DNA of 64,000 bases from CAZWCX01 sp964632945 (GCA_964632945.1 CAZWCX010000018.1:1-64000); one strand, 5' to 3'. Counted from the stretch's first letter, positions 7,714-17,668 are shown. A program made the numbers and translations. Notes: generated by a model from the letters alone, not told the origin.

Positions 7714-9981
7714 TCAGGGCGCGGGGGAGGCCTCCGGCGGGGCGCCCCGGGGGACCGGCCGGCGCAGGAGCCGATCGAGCCGGTCGGCCGCCCACGCCTC
7801 CAGGTCCCGCGCGCCCGGACGCCGCAGGAGCCAGGCGCAGGCCCCGAACGCGACGAGGCCGAGCGCGAAGAGGATCGGCTTGAGCGGACCCGGGGCGTAG
7901 CGGACCTCGATCCGGTGCCGCCCGGTCGCCACCGGCACCGCCGCGAACCCGGGGGTGACGCGGAGCATCGGGGTCGGCAGTCCGTCCACGGAGGCCGTGA
8001 GGTCGGGATACCAGGTGAATTTCACCAGCACATGGCAGGGCCGGCGAGCCTCCACCTCGGCGGCGTACACCTCCCCGTCCCTCGACTCGGTGAGGACTTC
8101 GCCCCGGGGGGTGCGCTGTGCGGGGGCGACCGGCGGGAACGGTTCGCGAGGGGCGAAGGAGGCGATTCCGGGCGCGTCCCCCTCGAGCACTTCGACGATC
8201 CCGGCCTCCGGGAGGGGACTGCGCATCCAGGCGGTGCAGACCTCGGTCCAGAGCGACGGGTCGCATTGGCATTTTCCGCCGGCGTCGACGAGGCTGAAGA
8301 ACCCGTCGTGGGACGCCTCGAACACGGCGAACCGGCCGTGAATGCCGTGGATCAGCAGGCCGGGCGGCAACTTCGCCTTGCGGGTCGCGATCACGGCCCG
8401 AATGCCGAACAGGTCGAAATGGGCGCTCCTGGACTCGTCGCGCACGGGCATCAGGTCGGCCGTGCGCGACATGGTGTGGTAGTAGAAGGTGGCCTGGTCG
8501 ATGTGGGCGCGCGCCAGGAACGCGAACACCGGGACGGAGCCGAGGTTGAATCCGCCCCCGAGCGTGGTCGTCGGTCCGGCGGAGGCGCGTCCGGGTCGTT
8601 CCGCCAAAATCTCGCGCACGTCCTCGATCGCGGCATCGAGGTCGGCCCGGTCCTTCTGCACCAGGGCCAGATTCCGATCTCCCCACTCGGCGTTGGCGGC
8701 GAGATACCGGGCTCGATCGACGGCGAGGAGACCGACGGCGGCCGCGGCCGCGAGCGCCAGCGCCAGGGCCCCCGCGTGGCCCGCGCGCGAGCCTCGCAGC
8801 GCCTCGCCGATGCGAACGACGCCCCACCCGCCCAGGAGGCAGGCGCACCACTCGAACGCGGCCTGCAGACGGTGGAGGTGCAGGTCCCGCGGCACGGCGA
8901 CCAGTCGGAGCCACTCGCCCCAGGTCGGGCGCCCGAAGTACAGCGCCAGCCAGACGGCGGTCAGGGCGAGCAGGCGGCGCGCCACCGGATTCCGCAGATC
9001 CACCGCTGCGACCGCCGTGCCGAGCGCCAACAGCGCCGTCAGGACCGGAACGCGGCCGTGGTCGAGCAGTCGCCCGGTTACCAGTTCCGACAGGATCCGC
9101 TCCGCCCCGAACGAGTCCCACTTGTAGGCCGCCTCGAGCCGGCTGTGGTTGATCTCGTCGCCGACGAGAAACACCGGGATGACGAACCACGCGAGCAGGA
9201 GGAGCGCGGGCGCCACCACGGTGGCCAGACGGACGAGGCGTTTCCCCCGCATCCCCGCGGGTCCGACGGCCGCCAGGACCGCCGCGGAGACGAAGCCGAC
9301 GTATCCGAAGATGATGTGGGAGAGGGCGAGGCACGCGAGCGCCGCCGCGGCCCGGAGTCGGCACAACCCGGTGTCCAGGGCGTGGACGGTCAGGCCGATC
9401 GCCGGCGGGAGGACGACGAACGCGAACAACTGTGTGAAGAGGCCGGATCCGCTCCACACGTACGAGGCCAGACCCAGTCCGAAGCGACCGAACTCCTCGC
9501 GCCCCGTCGGAGTGACCGCCAGCAGCGACGCGAGCCCCGCCGCCGGCGGCGACAGGCCCAGCCCGCGCGCCCCGACGTAGACGCCGGCCGGAAACAGGAC
9601 GAGCAGGATCAGCTTCAGGAGCGCGAAGGCCGTGTTCGAATCGATCCAGGCGGCGGTGGCCCACAGCCAGGCCCCGGTCACCAGGTGGGGGACCGGTTGA
9701 TAGGTCCGCCACATCGGATACCCCAGGCCCCACTCGGAGACCCACGGATCCAGAAACGGCTCTCCCTCCCCGACCGCCTCCGCCAGTCGCTCGGCGGCCG
9801 CGATGTGCAACACGGAATCCAGCATCGGCGCCGCGCAGATGCGCAACTCGGGAGCCAGGCCGATGGCGAGCAGCACGCCGGCGGCCAACACCATGGCAAG
9901 TCCGGCGGCTTCTGCCCGGAGGCGGCGGATCACCCGATTCTCCCCCTTGCGGCAAAGCCCGGCGTCCGGGTCGAACCTCAT
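7714..9981 (-). CDS. Polytopic membrane protein, GT-C / YfhO-like
   Basis: The 755-residue product has a first membrane segment at about residues 27-47 and a non-cytoplasmic stretch with a possible active-site Asp (AAPMLDSVLH). Roughly ten further hydrophobic helices follow to about residue 430, then a long soluble domain. One late helix (FALGLVAFGACAWLL) ends the protein. The layout, plus a C-terminal beta segment of the type 'FTWYPDLTASVDG...PVATGRHRIEVRYAPG', resembles YfhO-like or DUF2142-like GT-C membrane proteins, which transfer sugars from lipid carriers. Exact family and donor are not certain. The ATG at 9981 overlaps the stop of the upstream gene as ATGA, which fixes the start and implies translational coupling. 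Confidence 0.72.
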   Translation of the reverse strand: MRFDPDAGLCRKGENRVIRRLRAEAAGLAMVLAAGVLLAIGLAPELRICAAPMLDSVLHIAAAERLAEAVGEGEPFLDPWVSEWGLGYPMWRTYQPVPHLVTGAWLWATAAWIDSNTAFALLKLILLVLFPAGVYVGARGLGLSPPAAGLASLLAVTPTGREEFGRFGLGLASYVWSGSGLFTQLFAFVVLPPAIGLTVHALDTGLCRLRAAAALACLALSHIIFGYVGFVSAAVLAAVGPAGMRGKRLVRLATVVAPALLLLAWFVIPVFLVGDEINHSRLEAAYKWDSFGAERILSELVTGRLLDHGRVPVLTALLALGTAVAAVDLRNPVARRLLALTAVWLALYFGRPTWGEWLRLVAVPRDLHLHRLQAAFEWCACLLGGWGVVRIGEALRGSRAGHAGALALALAAAAAVGLLAVDRARYLAANAEWGDRNLALVQKDRADLDAAIEDVREILAERPGRASAGPTTTLGGGFNLGSVPVFAFLARAHIDQATFYYHTMSRTADLMPVRDESRSAHFDLFGIRAVIATRKAKLPPGLLIHGIHGRFAVFEASHDGFFSLVDAGGKCQCDPSLWTEVCTAWMRSPLPEAGIVEVLEGDAPGIASFAPREPFPPVAPAQRTPRGEVLTESRDGEVYAAEVEARRPCHVLVKFTWYPDLTASVDGLPTPMLRVTPGFAAVPVATGRHRIEVRYAPGPLKPILFALGLVAFGACAWLLRRPGARDLEAWAADRLDRLLRRPVPRGAPPEASPAP

Positions 9982-11213
9982 TCCCCTTCCACGAAGACCG
10001 TCAGCACGTGGATCGACTCGTACCCGCGATCGGCCCGCCGCGTGGAGAGCAGGGCGGAGGCGACCGACGTCTGTCCGCCCCGCTCGGCCAGGATCGTGTA
10101 GGGCCGTCCCGGCAGCAGGCGCAGGCGCGTGGCGAGTTCTCCGACCACGAGCGTCTCGCCGCGGCGGGCGCGGTGGAAGTAGGGCGCCAGTTCCAGATCC
10201 ACCCCGTCATGGTCCGCCCGGTCGATCCGGACCCGGAAACCGGATCCCGTGACCTCTTCCTGAATCGTGCGCACGACGACGGCGCCGCGGTACACCGGAA
10301 CGAGCACGGTGCGCGCGACCGGTTGAACCTGGAGCGTCTCCAGCATCGCTTCGCCCCCCTCCATGACCAGGAGGAAGGACTGGCTCGACTCGCGCGTGCG
10401 TCCGCGCGTCCTCTGGGTGCGCAGGGCCGCCGCGAAATGTTCGTCCGCGCCGAAGACGACCAGCCCGTTCGGACCGCCGAGCGATCCCGCCGAGACGTCG
10501 AGACCCGCATTGCGGTACCGAAACGCGAGGTCGAACGCCTCGGTGTCCTGCGTCTCGACCAGGAACCGCTCGACCTGGATCCTCACGTGGCGGCCGGGCC
10601 GAGGCTCCCGTCCCGACGGCCGACGGCTCCCGGGATCGTCCGACACCGGGCGGGCGCCGGGGACGCGCGCACCGGCCGTCCCGTCCGGCACGCGCCGGAA
10701 TCGCGACACGGAATATCCCTGCCATGCCGCGGCGTCGTCCCCCCGGACGTCGGTGTTCAGGATGAACGCGTCATCGTGCACCCGGGCCAGCGTGAGCCGA
10801 AATCGCTCGTTTCGTTTCGGACCGTACCGGTTCCCTTCCCAGACCCAGATTCCCTTGCCGCCGCCGGGGGCCTCGAGTCCTCGGGAGATGGTCCCGTCGG
10901 AATGGAACTGGAAGGAAACCTGCTTCCCCATGACCGCATCCCGGCCGAAGATCAGGGTCTCGTCTGCGAGTACGCGCCCGTCCGCCGCCGACATCCGGTA
11001 CTCGAGAAATAGGAATCGCCCGTCGTGTCGCCACCCGGCGCGAATCTCCTCGGCATACCGACCGAGGTCCACCGAGTCTCCGTCGGCGACCCAGGTCCCT
11101 TCGAGGAAGCCGAGTGCGGCGTGCGATGAGGATGCGGAGTCCTGTGCCGGGAGGAAGACGGGGTGCAGGAAGAGGGCTGTACACAGGAGGGCGGAAATCG
11201 ACGGTCGACTCAT
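9978..11213 (-). CDS. Secreted protein with a lipocalin-like half and a secretin-like half
   Basis: The 411-residue product has a signal peptide (MSRPSISALLCTALFLHPVF). The first half (about 25-180) has the pattern 'GFLEGTWVADG...FLFLEYRM..DG', as in DUF1579 or lipocalin-like beta barrels. The second half (about 210-410) follows the order of a secretin core: VRIQVERFLVET, SFLLVMEGGEAML, a glycine-flanked beta region VTGSGFRVRI, and GETLVVGEL. It has no N0/N1 modules and is too short to be a classical secretin. The start at 11213 was preferred over 11249 because GGGAGGAG lies 7 nt upstream and the signal peptide begins there. The stop overlaps the next gene's start (ATGA). Function is unknown; the secretin resemblance is from motif order only. 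Confidence 0.7.
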   Translation of the reverse strand: MSRPSISALLCTALFLHPVFLPAQDSASSSHAALGFLEGTWVADGDSVDLGRYAEEIRAGWRHDGRFLFLEYRMSAADGRVLADETLIFGRDAVMGKQVSFQFHSDGTISRGLEAPGGGKGIWVWEGNRYGPKRNERFRLTLARVHDDAFILNTDVRGDDAAAWQGYSVSRFRRVPDGTAGARVPGARPVSDDPGSRRPSGREPRPGRHVRIQVERFLVETQDTEAFDLAFRYRNAGLDVSAGSLGGPNGLVVFGADEHFAAALRTQRTRGRTRESSQSFLLVMEGGEAMLETLQVQPVARTVLVPVYRGAVVVRTIQEEVTGSGFRVRIDRADHDGVDLELAPYFHRARRGETLVVGELATRLRLLPGRPYTILAERGGQTSVASALLSTRRADRGYESIHVLTVFVEGE

Positions 11214-11704
11214 GAAGGCCTCCTCCCAGGGGTCCGGACGGAACCGCACGGGTCATGACCCACGATAGCACGAGGGTTCCGGGCCGACAAGGCCCCCGGC
11301 GGGAACCCGGAGGCCGGCGGCGCGCCGATCCGACCGGGCCGAGTGAAACGGGTCCCGATCCCGTCGCACGGTTGCGATGGGGGAGCACCGAGGATGGCCC
11401 TGCGCGAGGAGGGAGCGAGGTCGCGTTCCAACTTCGTCCGGCGCTCGGAACCCGATGTGGCGCGTTCGCCGACACGGCCGGTCTCATCGGGGCCACAGGA
11501 AGACACGCGAGTCCCGCGTCCGAGACGACCGCGCGAATCGGACCTCCGGGCGGAATCGGAATCAACCTGCCGCGCGGGGGTTGCGACCTCCCGCGGCTTC
11601 GAGGGTTTCCGGAATCGTGGCCTTCGGCTTGCGGTGTTGATCCTGCAATCCGAGTGTTCCGGAAAGTGAACGTCGAATCGCAGTCCGACCAGGAGGAGGC
11701 AATC
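11214..11704. other. Intergenic region between divergent genes
   Basis: 491 nt between the divergent 9978-11213 and 11705-13390 genes. It must hold both promoters, but no convincing -35/-10 pair, RNA gene or repeat was recognised. Open frames here lack ribosome-binding sites and protein-like composition. Confidence 0.5.
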
Positions 11705-13390
11705 ATGAACCAGGAAGGCAAATCATCCCTCTGCACGCGGGCCGCATGGGCCGTTTGCGTCGGGTTCCTCGGCGCGGTCCTGGGCTGCAGCAGCACCCAG
11801 GATGCGCGGGAAAGGGCCGGGGAGGTCGCGACGCGTCCCGATCCGGCGGCGGGCGTGCCGCAGACGGAAAAGCCGGCGATCACTTCGCCGGCCGCGAAAC
11901 CGCCGACCACGAAGCCGCCTTGGACGAAGCCGCCCGGGATCGACCGGCGGCCCCTCCCTGTCGCTCCCTCCAGGTCGGAGGAGGGCGGACTTCGGTGGGC
12001 GGGAATGGCCGTTCCCACCGGGAACCGGGCCACCAGCACGGTGCTGCTCGAGAAGGGGGTCCCCGCTTCGGTGCAGGCGGGCCGCCCCTTCGAGTACCAC
12101 TTGAGGGTGACCAACCTGTCCGACATGGATCTCTCGTCGGTCGTGGTGGAGGATGACATGTCGTCGACCGACTTCCAGGTGGAAAGCACGACCCCGGCGC
12201 GGGCCGGGGGGACGTCGGGAGACCTGCGCTGGTCGTTCGACAAACTCGCGCCCGGCGAAGCCAGGCTCATCCGGATCCGCGGGCAGGCCCGCGACGGGGC
12301 CGACCTGACCAGTTGCGCGAACGTCTCGTTCTCTGCCGCCGTCTGCACGAAGATTCCCATCGTGCAGCCCGCTCTGCGGCTTACCGCCACCCTGCCGGGG
12401 GAAGTCCTTCAGTGCGATGCGATCGAAGTCGCCTACGTGGTGACGAATCCCGGCAGCGGCGTAGCCCACAATGTGGTCCTGGAAGATCGAATGCCCGACG
12501 GGCTCACCCACGCCGGGGACCCACGCGATCGGATCTCGTTCCGCGTCGGCGATCTGCCGGCGGGGGAGTCCCGCACCTTCCGCGCGACCCTGCGCGCGAC
12601 GCGAACCGGCGAGTTCGTCCTGCGGCCGATCGCGACGGGCGATTCCCTCCGGTCGGAGGAGTCGTCCCGCGTCGTGGTCCGGCGACCGAGGCTCGCGGTC
12701 GTGCAGGATTCGCCCGAAACCAGCTACCTGGGCCGCGACGTCTGCACGGACCTGACCGTGCGGAACGACGGCGACGGCGTCGCGAAGGACACGATCGCCT
12801 GGGCGAAACTCCCGCAGGGAGCGGAGATGACCTCGGCCTCGGGCGACGGTCGGATGCTGGAAGGCCGGATTCACTGGCACCTGGGCGATCTCGCTCCCGG
12901 AGTCGCCAAGACCGTGAATCTCTGCTATCGGCCGGCCGGAGCGGGGATCTACCGGCCGGTCTTCTCGGCCGAGGCGTATTGCAGCGACACCGCCGCCGTC
13001 ACCGCCGAGACGCAGGTGGTCGGCATCGCCGCCGTCCTGCTCGAGGTGATCGACTCGAATGATCCGGTGCCGGTCGGCGGCGAGGAAATTTACACGATCA
13101 CGGCGACGAACCAGGGGAGCGCCCCCGGCGCCAACCTGACGATCACCGCAACCGTCGAGGAGGCCGCCCGCTTCATCTGGGGCGGCGGCGCCACGTCCGT
13201 CCAATCGATGGAGGGGGGCATCATTCGATTCGCTCCCCTGGTTCGATTGGCCCCCGGGGAGAGGGCGATCTGGCAGGTGAAGGTTCGGGCGATCGACGTG
13301 GGCGACACCCGCTTCAAGGTCACCCTGACCGAGGACCGGTTGGAGCGGCCGGTCGAAGAAACCGAGGCGACCCGGATGTACCGGAACTAG
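11705..13390 (+). CDS. DUF11/OmcB-like repeat lipoprotein
   Basis: The 561-residue product has a lipoprotein signal with the lipobox VLGC (C28). A Pro/Lys/Thr linker (PAAKPPTTKPPWTKPP) spans about residues 55-80. Four or five beta-sandwich repeats follow, of the DUF11 or CARDB type: 'PFEYHLRVTNLSDMDLSSVVVED', 'AIEVAYVVTNPGSG', 'CTDLTVRNDGDG', 'EIYTITATNQGS'. Such repeats occur in chlamydial OmcB and in many Planctomycete envelope proteins and are structural or adhesive. The ATG at 11705 follows AGGAGGAGG directly (ending 6 nt before), so the longer upstream frame is rejected. A hairpin repeat begins at the stop codon. Confidence 0.88.
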   Translation: MNQEGKSSLCTRAAWAVCVGFLGAVLGCSSTQDARERAGEVATRPDPAAGVPQTEKPAITSPAAKPPTTKPPWTKPPGIDRRPLPVAPSRSEEGGLRWAGMAVPTGNRATSTVLLEKGVPASVQAGRPFEYHLRVTNLSDMDLSSVVVEDDMSSTDFQVESTTPARAGGTSGDLRWSFDKLAPGEARLIRIRGQARDGADLTSCANVSFSAAVCTKIPIVQPALRLTATLPGEVLQCDAIEVAYVVTNPGSGVAHNVVLEDRMPDGLTHAGDPRDRISFRVGDLPAGESRTFRATLRATRTGEFVLRPIATGDSLRSEESSRVVVRRPRLAVVQDSPETSYLGRDVCTDLTVRNDGDGVAKDTIAWAKLPQGAEMTSASGDGRMLEGRIHWHLGDLAPGVAKTVNLCYRPAGAGIYRPVFSAEAYCSDTAAVTAETQVVGIAAVLLEVIDSNDPVPVGGEEIYTITATNQGSAPGANLTITATVEEAARFIWGGGATSVQSMEGGIIRFAPLVRLAPGERAIWQVKVRAIDVGDTRFKVTLTEDRLERPVEETEATRMYRN

Positions 13391-13486
13391 CCCGAGTGAA
13401 TCCCGAACCGCTTCGCGGTTCGCGAACCATCCGGCTCCGGCCGGCCATGAAGGCCGTCCGGAGCAGGACTGCCTCGCCCAGCGTGC
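13391..13486 (-). repeat. Dispersed hairpin repeat, copy A
   Basis: Starts directly after the DUF11 gene's stop. Read on the minus strand it is about 90% identical over some 60 nt to 39013-39075 (from GCACG to GGATGGTTC). After that come inverted arms GAACCG / CGGTTC around the loop CGAAG. Copy B has different but still complementary arms, so the hairpin itself is conserved. Confidence 0.7.
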
Positions 13487-13832
13487 AAACCCCCGGCGAA
13501 TCAGGGCAGGTTCCCCTGCGCCGGAACCCCGAAGCGGCCGCTGAGGACGGCGAACCGGCGGCTGAATCCGTACTCCTCGAGCGGTGCAACCACGCTTCCC
13601 CCGGACGGCGTCGATCGGCCCCGGCCGTCGCGTCGTGCCGGCTCCCCGAGCGGGTCGTGTCCCGCGCGATCCCGCTCCCGATGGGACCGGAAGCGGCCCC
13701 TCCGGCTGCTGCGAGGCCTGATCGCAGCGATCCCCGGCGCCCCCGTCCGGCAGGCCTCGCCAATGTTGTCAGTGGACCGTTGCCGGTGCTAGAATCCCGC
13801 GTCCGTTTTCCGAGCCCCATGGAGACCCGCCC
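13487..13832. other. Intergenic leader of the GlyA/GcvT fusion gene
   Basis: 346 nt between repeat copy A and the fusion gene. It holds the candidate promoter at 13766-13795. I see no glycine riboswitch: no tandem aptamer-like helices are recognisable by eye. Confidence 0.5.
13766..13795 (+). promoter_or_regulatory. Strong candidate promoter of the GlyA/GcvT fusion gene
   Basis: TTGTCA (13766-13771), 18-nt spacer, TAGAAT (13790-13795), with an extended -10 TGC just before it. Each hexamer matches consensus at five of six positions. The start codon is at 13833, giving a leader of about 30 nt. Confidence 0.65.
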
Positions 13833-16800
13833 ATGCCCCAGAAGGATCTGTCCGAGATCGCTCCCGCCCCTCCGCCCGCAGCTCCGGCGGATTTTCTCTT
13901 CCGCGGCGACCTGGCCGACGTCGATCCGGAAACCGACTTTTTCCTGGGCGCCGAGGAGGCGCGCCAGATCGATCACCTGATTCTCATCGCCTCGGAGTCC
14001 TGCTGCCCCCCGCCCGTTCGCGAGGCGCTGACTTCCGTGCTGGGGAACATCTACGCCGAAGGGTACCCCTCTTCGCGCATGACGCGGGAGGAGATGGACC
14101 TCTTCCTCGACAGCGAGCGCCTGTCGGCCTACCACCGGCGGTACGGCGACCGTCGCTTCTATAAGGGAACCGAGTACGCGAACTTCGTGGAATGCCTTGC
14201 CCAGAAACGGGCGGCCCGCCTGTTCGCCAATCCCAACGCCCCGGAATCTTCCATCTTCGTGAACGTACAACCGCTGTCCGGGGCGGCGGCCAACAACGCC
14301 GTCTATGAGGCGTTCGTGCCCCCCGGGGGCACCGTGATGGGGCTCGATCTCGCCCACGGCGGCCACTTGACGCACGGCAGCCGCTTCAATCGCAGCGGCA
14401 AACGGTACCACATCGTGCCGTACCACGTGAATCTGACCACCGGGCGCATCGACTACGACGAACTGCGCGACCTCGCGCTCCGGCACAAGCCCCGCATGAT
14501 CATCGGCGGCGCCAGCGCCTATCCGTGGGACATCGACTGGAAGACCATTCGCGAAGTCGCCGACAAGGTCGGTGCGATCGTCCTGGCCGACATCTCGCAT
14601 CCGGCCGGGTTGGCGGTTGCGGGATTGTTCTCCAACCCGGTCGGCACCGCCCACGTCACCACCATGACGACCCACAAGACCCTGTGCGGCCCGCGCAGCG
14701 CGATCGCGATCACCACCGACCCGGAGCACGCCCGGAAGATCAACAGCGCGGTCTTCCCCGGGGAGCAGGGGGGGCCGCACATCAACGTGATCGCCGCCAA
14801 GGCGGTGGCCTTCCGTCTCGCCGCCACGCCCACCTTCCGCGAGTTGATGAAGCGGGTGGTCGAGAACGCGCAGCATATGTCGCGGACCCTGGCCGACCTC
14901 GGCTACCGGATCGCCTACGGGGGGACGGCCACCCATCTCTTCCTGATCGATCTCGGCTCGGTACGGACGCGCACGGGCGTCCCGCTCAAGGGCGACCTGG
15001 CGTCCAATCTCCTCGACCTCGCGGGGATCACGCTCAACAAGAATGCCCTGCCGGGGGACGAGACGGGGACGCGGCCCGGGGGGATCCGGATCGGCACTCC
15101 CTGGATCAGCCAGCTGGGGTTCGGCACGGAGGAAGTCGAGGAACTGGCGCGGATCATTCACGCCATCCTCTCCGATGCGGAACCGTTTCGCATCCTCACC
15201 CAGTCGGGGCAAACGATCGAGCGCGGCAAAGTGGGCTTTCGCAGCATGAACGAAGCCCGCGAGCGGGTGCAGGCGTTGATTGCCCGCGTCGGCGTCGCCC
15301 GGAAGATCCGCAGTCATTATGAAACGGGCCGGATCGAGGTGTCGAATCCGGTGCGGCCGACCGCCTTCGCCGGCGAGCAGCAGAAACAGGACGCGACGTT
15401 CGAGGTGCGCGACGGCTGGCGCGTCGCGACGCGTTTCGGCGACGGCAAGGGAGAAGAGGCGGCGGCCCGGAAGACGGTGGCGCTGGCCGACCTCGGCGAC
15501 CACGGGATCCTGCAGGTGCGCGGCGCCCGCGCGCATGCGTTCCTGGAGACGCTCGCCGCCGCCGACCTGTCCCGCCTGACGGTGGGGCGGTGCGCGCGCA
15601 CGGCGCTCCTCGACGGCGACGGCGGGCTGGTGGACGACGTCCTGGTCGTCCGCCATTCCCCGGACCGGTGGGGCCTCGACGTCTTCACGGTCGTCACGTC
15701 CCCGGGCCGGGCCCACGCCGTAGCCTCCTGGTTCGAGGCCCATTCCGACGGGTTCACGCGTTTCGACCCGGCGGACCTCTACGCCAAGATCCCGGGTCCG
15801 GTCGTGGTCACCCGCCAGAATGCGGGCGGCTGGGACGGGCTCGCCCGCACCGCCTTCGCGCTGGTCGGGCCGGACGCGCCCAGGACCGCCGCCAAGATCC
15901 TTCCCGCGGTCGGTTCGCTCGAGCCGGGCGCCACGGCGGAGATCGCGGGCGCGGAGGGGCGGATTCTCGCCGTCCACGCGCCCCTGATCGGGGAGGGACC
16001 GGAGTTCCTCTTCCTGGCCGACGAGGTCGGCGGCCGCGTCCTCTGGCAGAAGGCGGTCGCCGCCGTCCAGGGGAACGGGGCGCTCCTCGGCGCGGATGCC
16101 CGGCGCAGCCTGCGCAAGGCCGCGGGCCACCCCGATACGTCCGGCCCCGGACCCAACCCCGCCGGTTCCTTCGAGTTGCCGGCCGGACGAATCGCCCCGG
16201 ACAAGCCCTACTTCGTCGGCTGGAAGGCCTGGCTCGCGGGAAGGCCGCCGGTCGCCCAACCCCTGCGCGCGCATCCCTTCCGGGACTGGGAGGGCGCCCT
16301 CCGGCGCACCACCTTGTACGACGAGCACCTGAAGCTCACGCGAAAGAAGAACTTGATCCCCTTCGCGGGTTGGGAAATGCCCGTCCTTTACACCGGCATC
16401 GTCGAGGAACACGAGGCCGTTCGCCGGACCGCCGGCCTGTTCGACGTGTCGCACATGGGCGTCCTGGAGATCGAGGGGGAACACGCGACCCGCTTCCTCG
16501 ACACCGTCCTCACCAACGCGGTCGACCGTGTCTCGGTCGGCTTCTCCCAGTACAACTATGTGCTCAATCCGGACGGGCATGCCCTCGACGATCTGTTGAT
16601 CTACCGCCGGGCCGCCGACCGCTACATGATGGTGGTCAATGCCTCGAATGCGGAAAAGGTCCGCGACTGGCTGGTCGCGGTGAATTCCCGCGAGGTCGTG
16701 ATCGATCGGGACCATCCGACCCGGCGCATCGCGAATCCTGTGACGATCCGAGATCTCAAGGACCCCCAACACGGCGGCGCCTGCCGGGTCGATCTCGCGC

Positions 16801-17573
16801 TTCAGGGCCCCCGCTCGCTCGACATCCTGCTCGACCTGGCCAAGGATGATCGGACCCGGACGACGCTGCAGGAGCTGCGCCGGTCGGGCTTGTGCGAGGT
16901 CTCCCTGCTCGGGTTGCCGCTCGTGGTGAGCCGCACGGGATACACGGGGGAGGAGGTCGGATTCGAGATCTTCGTGCATCCCCAGGAGGCGCCGCGGCTG
17001 TGGACCGCGCTCCTGGAGGCGGGTCGGCGCCACGGGCTCAAGCCCTGCGGGCTGGGCGCGCGGGACTCGACCCGCACCGAGGCCGGATTCCCGCTCTACG
17101 GGCACGAGCTCGGCGGGCGGTTCGCGATTTCCCCCACCGAAGCCGGGTACGGCGGGTTCGTGAAGCGCTTCAAGCCGTTCTTCGTGGGCAAACGCCCGTA
17201 TCTCGCGCGCGAGGAGGAGCGGACGATGAAGGTCGTTCGCTTCCGCATGAACGCCTCCGGCAAGGCCGTCCGTCCCGACGATCCCGTCGTCGGGACGAAG
17301 GGGAAGCACATCGGACACGTCACCAGCTGCACCCTGGTGAACGGGGTGCAGCTCGGCCTTGCGCTGGTCACGCGCCAGGGGGTACAGGAAGGCAAGGGGT
17401 TCTTCGTGCTCAACCTTCCCCGCACGGAATCGGCCAAGGCGGGCAAGACCAAGGCCCTCGCCGAGCTGGAGGTGGGGGATGCCGTGCCGCTGCCGCAGGA
17501 GGCCACGGTGATGAGCCGCTTCCGCAAGGCCGGGGAGGTGATCGCCACGGGGACCGGAATGGGCGAGGGATAA
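13833..17573 (+). CDS. Three-part fusion: serine hydroxymethyltransferase, GcvT-like domain, aminomethyltransferase
   Basis: The product has 1246 residues. Residues about 30-490 are GlyA: LIASESCCPP, IYAEGYPSSR, FYKGTEYANF, DISHPAGL, and the PLP motif TTMTTHKT with K282. An insertion of some 25 residues after EGYPSSR resembles the longer GlyA subfamily. Residues about 520-790 form a diverged GcvT-like domain (GLVDDVLVVR keeps the Asp pair). Residues about 824-1246 are a full GcvT (FAGWEMPVLY, GLFDVSHMG, ALDDLLIYR, SRTGYTGE, RTEAGFPLYGHEL). One chain would therefore join serine/glycine interconversion with the T-protein step of glycine cleavage, both of which yield or use methylene-tetrahydrofolate. 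No gcvH or gcvP is adjacent. Such fusions are rare in my experience, and the middle domain may be structural. Confidence 0.93.
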   Translation: MPQKDLSEIAPAPPPAAPADFLFRGDLADVDPETDFFLGAEEARQIDHLILIASESCCPPPVREALTSVLGNIYAEGYPSSRMTREEMDLFLDSERLSAYHRRYGDRRFYKGTEYANFVECLAQKRAARLFANPNAPESSIFVNVQPLSGAAANNAVYEAFVPPGGTVMGLDLAHGGHLTHGSRFNRSGKRYHIVPYHVNLTTGRIDYDELRDLALRHKPRMIIGGASAYPWDIDWKTIREVADKVGAIVLADISHPAGLAVAGLFSNPVGTAHVTTMTTHKTLCGPRSAIAITTDPEHARKINSAVFPGEQGGPHINVIAAKAVAFRLAATPTFRELMKRVVENAQHMSRTLADLGYRIAYGGTATHLFLIDLGSVRTRTGVPLKGDLASNLLDLAGITLNKNALPGDETGTRPGGIRIGTPWISQLGFGTEEVEELARIIHAILSDAEPFRILTQSGQTIERGKVGFRSMNEARERVQALIARVGVARKIRSHYETGRIEVSNPVRPTAFAGEQQKQDATFEVRDGWRVATRFGDGKGEEAAARKTVALADLGDHGILQVRGARAHAFLETLAAADLSRLTVGRCARTALLDGDGGLVDDVLVVRHSPDRWGLDVFTVVTSPGRAHAVASWFEAHSDGFTRFDPADLYAKIPGPVVVTRQNAGGWDGLARTAFALVGPDAPRTAAKILPAVGSLEPGATAEIAGAEGRILAVHAPLIGEGPEFLFLADEVGGRVLWQKAVAAVQGNGALLGADARRSLRKAAGHPDTSGPGPNPAGSFELPAGRIAPDKPYFVGWKAWLAGRPPVAQPLRAHPFRDWEGALRRTTLYDEHLKLTRKKNLIPFAGWEMPVLYTGIVEEHEAVRRTAGLFDVSHMGVLEIEGEHATRFLDTVLTNAVDRVSVGFSQYNYVLNPDGHALDDLLIYRRAADRYMMVVNASNAEKVRDWLVAVNSREVVIDRDHPTRRIANPVTIRDLKDPQHGGACRVDLALQGPRSLDILLDLAKDDRTRTTLQELRRSGLCEVSLLGLPLVVSRTGYTGEEVGFEIFVHPQEAPRLWTALLEAGRRHGLKPCGLGARDSTRTEAGFPLYGHELGGRFAISPTEAGYGGFVKRFKPFFVGKRPYLAREEERTMKVVRFRMNASGKAVRPDDPVVGTKGKHIGHVTSCTLVNGVQLGLALVTRQGVQEGKGFFVLNLPRTESAKAGKTKALAELEVGDAVPLPQEATVMSRFRKAGEVIATGTGMGEG

Positions 17574-17668
17574 CCGGCGCGACAACCGCGCTCCGCCGGG
17601 GTCCGGGACGGAGCGGGCCGGCGACATCCGATTCGAATCGGTCGATCGATCGATGGAGGCCCAGGATC

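Noticed and set aside
13320..17627. Very long open frame antisense to the GlyA/GcvT fusion gene (also one antisense to 1217-3982)
   Set aside because: High GC content keeps antisense frames open. The sense frames carry clear family motifs and ribosome-binding sites; the antisense products are Arg/Pro/Leu-rich without motifs.
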